A stretch of 64,000 bases of DNA from Paenibacillus puerhi (GTDB lineage Bacteria > Bacillota > Bacilli > Paenibacillales > NBRC-103111), in the NCBI RefSeq assembly GCF_009846885.1, contig NZ_WUWM01000011.1, positions 62,001 to 126,000 of the forward strand. The letters are read 5' to 3'. The notes beneath the pieces were generated by a model. It worked only from the letters and a program-made list of their open reading frames with translations. It did not search any database and was not told the DNA's origin. The position numbers and the translations under genes are program-made. This document shows, in pieces, positions 63,601 through 64,000 of the stretch (position 1 is the first letter of the stretch; the number at the start of each line of letters is the position of its first letter).

Positions 63601-64000
63601 CCTTTCATGCGGATCAATAAAGGTGGCGAACCGGTCAATTTCCTTGCCTTCCTTCATTTTTACGCCTGCAAGCTCGATAATCTTATTGTTCGTAACCGAT
63701 AGACCCGTTGTTTCCACGTCGAAGATCACGTATTCGGCATCGGCAAGCTTTAGATCGGTAGCGTTCATCGCCACTTGGACGGAATCATCGACTACATTGG
63801 CCTCTACGCCATAAATGACCTTGATGCCATTTTTCCTTCCGGCATTGTAGGCCTCAGGAAAGCTCTGCACGCCGCCATGATCGGTCACGGCGATCGCTTT
63901 ATGCCCCCACTTGGCAGCCATCTTGATATATTGATCGACCGGCGTGATGCCGTCCATCGCGCTCATCGAGGTATGCAGGTGAAACTCCACCCGCTTCTCC
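60685..64000 (-). CDS. polC: DNA polymerase III PolC, 5' end cut by window edge
   Basis: The replicative PolC-type polymerase; 1105 codons are seen of a family usually near 1430. The visible part opens in the PHP domain (EFHLHTSMSAMDG), then the inserted 3'-5' exonuclease with DVETTGLSVTNN, then a zinc finger (ICMSCQH and DCPNCGSKL), then the polymerase core (PDIDLNFSGEY with acidic catalytic residues) to the C-terminus. The start lies beyond the right edge. A long plus-strand frame across it (60649-62670) is a shadow. Confidence 0.97.
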   Translation of the reverse strand, partial: EKRVEFHLHTSMSAMDGITPVDQYIKMAAKWGHKAIAVTDHGGVQSFPEAYNAGRKNGIKVIYGVEANVVDDSVQVAMNATDLKLADAEYVIFDVETTGLSVTNNKIIELAGVKMKEGKEIDRFATFIDPHERIPYNIQQLTNITDDMVRGAPDISEKLPEFLAFVGDAVLVAHNARFDMGFLNTNCKRLGLPEPNNPVIDTLELARLLYPTMKNHRLNTLSDKFKVSLDNHHRAIDDSIALGFVLFHMLKEAADHGYLQLNQLNDQVGKNLKTQRPFHCCIYAQNMVGKKNLYTLISLSHTEYFHRVPCIPRTKLIELREGLIIASGCEKGELFETVLNKSQEEAEAVAEFYDVLEIQPTLVNMHLVEKGLVGSPAQLEDAARKIVQIGRKLGKPVIATGNVHYLLPREKINRDITIHGITGFSPLKDIRKPDVHFRTTKEMLAEFEFLGAEDAYEVVVTNTAALADRFEELELFPTKLFTPILEGADEEIRETCYNTAKQIYGEPIPEVIVARLEKELVPIIKYGFSANYLISERLVKKSNQDGYLVGSRGSVGSSVVATFLGISEVNPLPPHYICMSCQHSEWILDGSIPSGFDLPDKDCPNCGSKLKGEGQDIPFETFLGFKGDKVPDIDLNFSGEYQPNAHNFTKEMFGEKNVFRAGTIGTVAEKTAFGFVKKYEEEQGKKWRGAELSRLALGCTGVKRSTGQHPGGIVVVPDYIDVNDITPVQFPADDTSAEWKTTHFDYHAFDANLLKLDILGHDDPTMMRMLQDLTGVDPTTIPMNDPKVMSMFNSVDSLGVTPEKIRTPVATYGVPEMGTKFVRQMLEEARPSSFADLLQISGLSHGTGVWLGNAQELIKKGICTIKTVIGCRDDIMLYLIYKAGMDAGLAFKITESVRKGKGLTEEWKEDMKKHKVPQWYIDSCEKIEYMFPKAHASAYVISAVRTAYFKLYHPIAYYATYFSVRATDFELDLLCQGYDAIVRRLVEIEEKGFQALPKEKNMISILEMAIEMTARGFSFKPVDLYKSDATKFIIEGDSLIPPFSAVGGIGENAAKNIAAARDAGPYLSVEDFQTRSKASKTVIELLGGMGCFRGLPETNQLSLF

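Overview
The window is a stretch of the core chromosome of an endospore-forming Firmicute, most likely a member of the Paenibacillaceae. The evidence is the sporulation genes (spoVS, the dipicolinate synthase pair, sleB, spoIIIE, tepA), the Bacillus-like gene order polC-rimP-nusA-ylxR-ylxQ-infB-rbfA-nrnA-truB-ribF-rpsO-pnp, and an HrpB helicase. Family assignment is inference from gene content; no marker search was run. Nearly every gene lies on the minus strand; only one small membrane-protein gene (7199-7522) is on the plus strand. I see no insertion sequence, prophage, CRISPR array, tRNA or rRNA, and no gene-free gap over 300 bases. Several minus-strand genes appear to use TTG or GTG starts (infB, rimP, dut, the YmxG-like peptidase gene, rnj, ymdB, korA, dapG), so reported starts often differ from the longest reading frame.

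Reading in transcription order (high to low coordinates): 64000-49200 is the replication, transcription and translation block, with polC (start outside the window), rimP, nusA, ylxR, ylxQ, infB (with a 75-bp in-frame tandem repeat), rbfA, nrnA, truB, ribF, rpsO and pnp. 48982-41159 holds ylxY, an M16 peptidase, dut, then the dipicolinate/lysine supply operon spoVFA-spoVFB-asd-dapG-dapA, which makes aspartate-semialdehyde, dihydrodipicolinate and spore DPA. 40940-34505 holds RNase J, tepA, ylzJ, spoIIIE and sleB. 34393-25269 holds the ymf cluster (two M16 proteins and a reductase tied to EF-P modification, ymfJ, a lipoprotein, ymfK, rodZ), yajQ, rimO and pgsA. 25193-11707 holds cinA, recA, recX, rny, ymdB, spoVS, a dipeptidase, korA-korB, a PduL-type acyltransferase, miaB and ricA.

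11559-5789 is more accessory: an orphan NikR, two small proteins, a YmaF-family His-rich protein, hrpB, the plus-strand membrane protein, a lipase-like hydrolase and an HPr-like protein without the phosphorylatable His15. 5608-1 is a probable catabolic operon: epimerase/dehydrogenase, DapA-like aldolase, the two L-serine dehydratase subunits, an M20 amidohydrolase, and an unrecognised protein cut by the window edge.

Beyond the genes, the sequence contains convincing sigma-factor sites: sigma-H-like before spoVS, sigma-K-like before spoVFA, and sigma-G-like before tepA and sleB. There are also sigma-A sites before recA (with a LexA box), korA, rny and rnj, a structured rpsO leader and many intrinsic terminators. 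I found no clear previously undescribed system. The best leads are the serine dehydratase/aldolase operon, the His15-less HPr paralogue, the KorAB-PduL pairing, the rpsO leader and the infB repeat.
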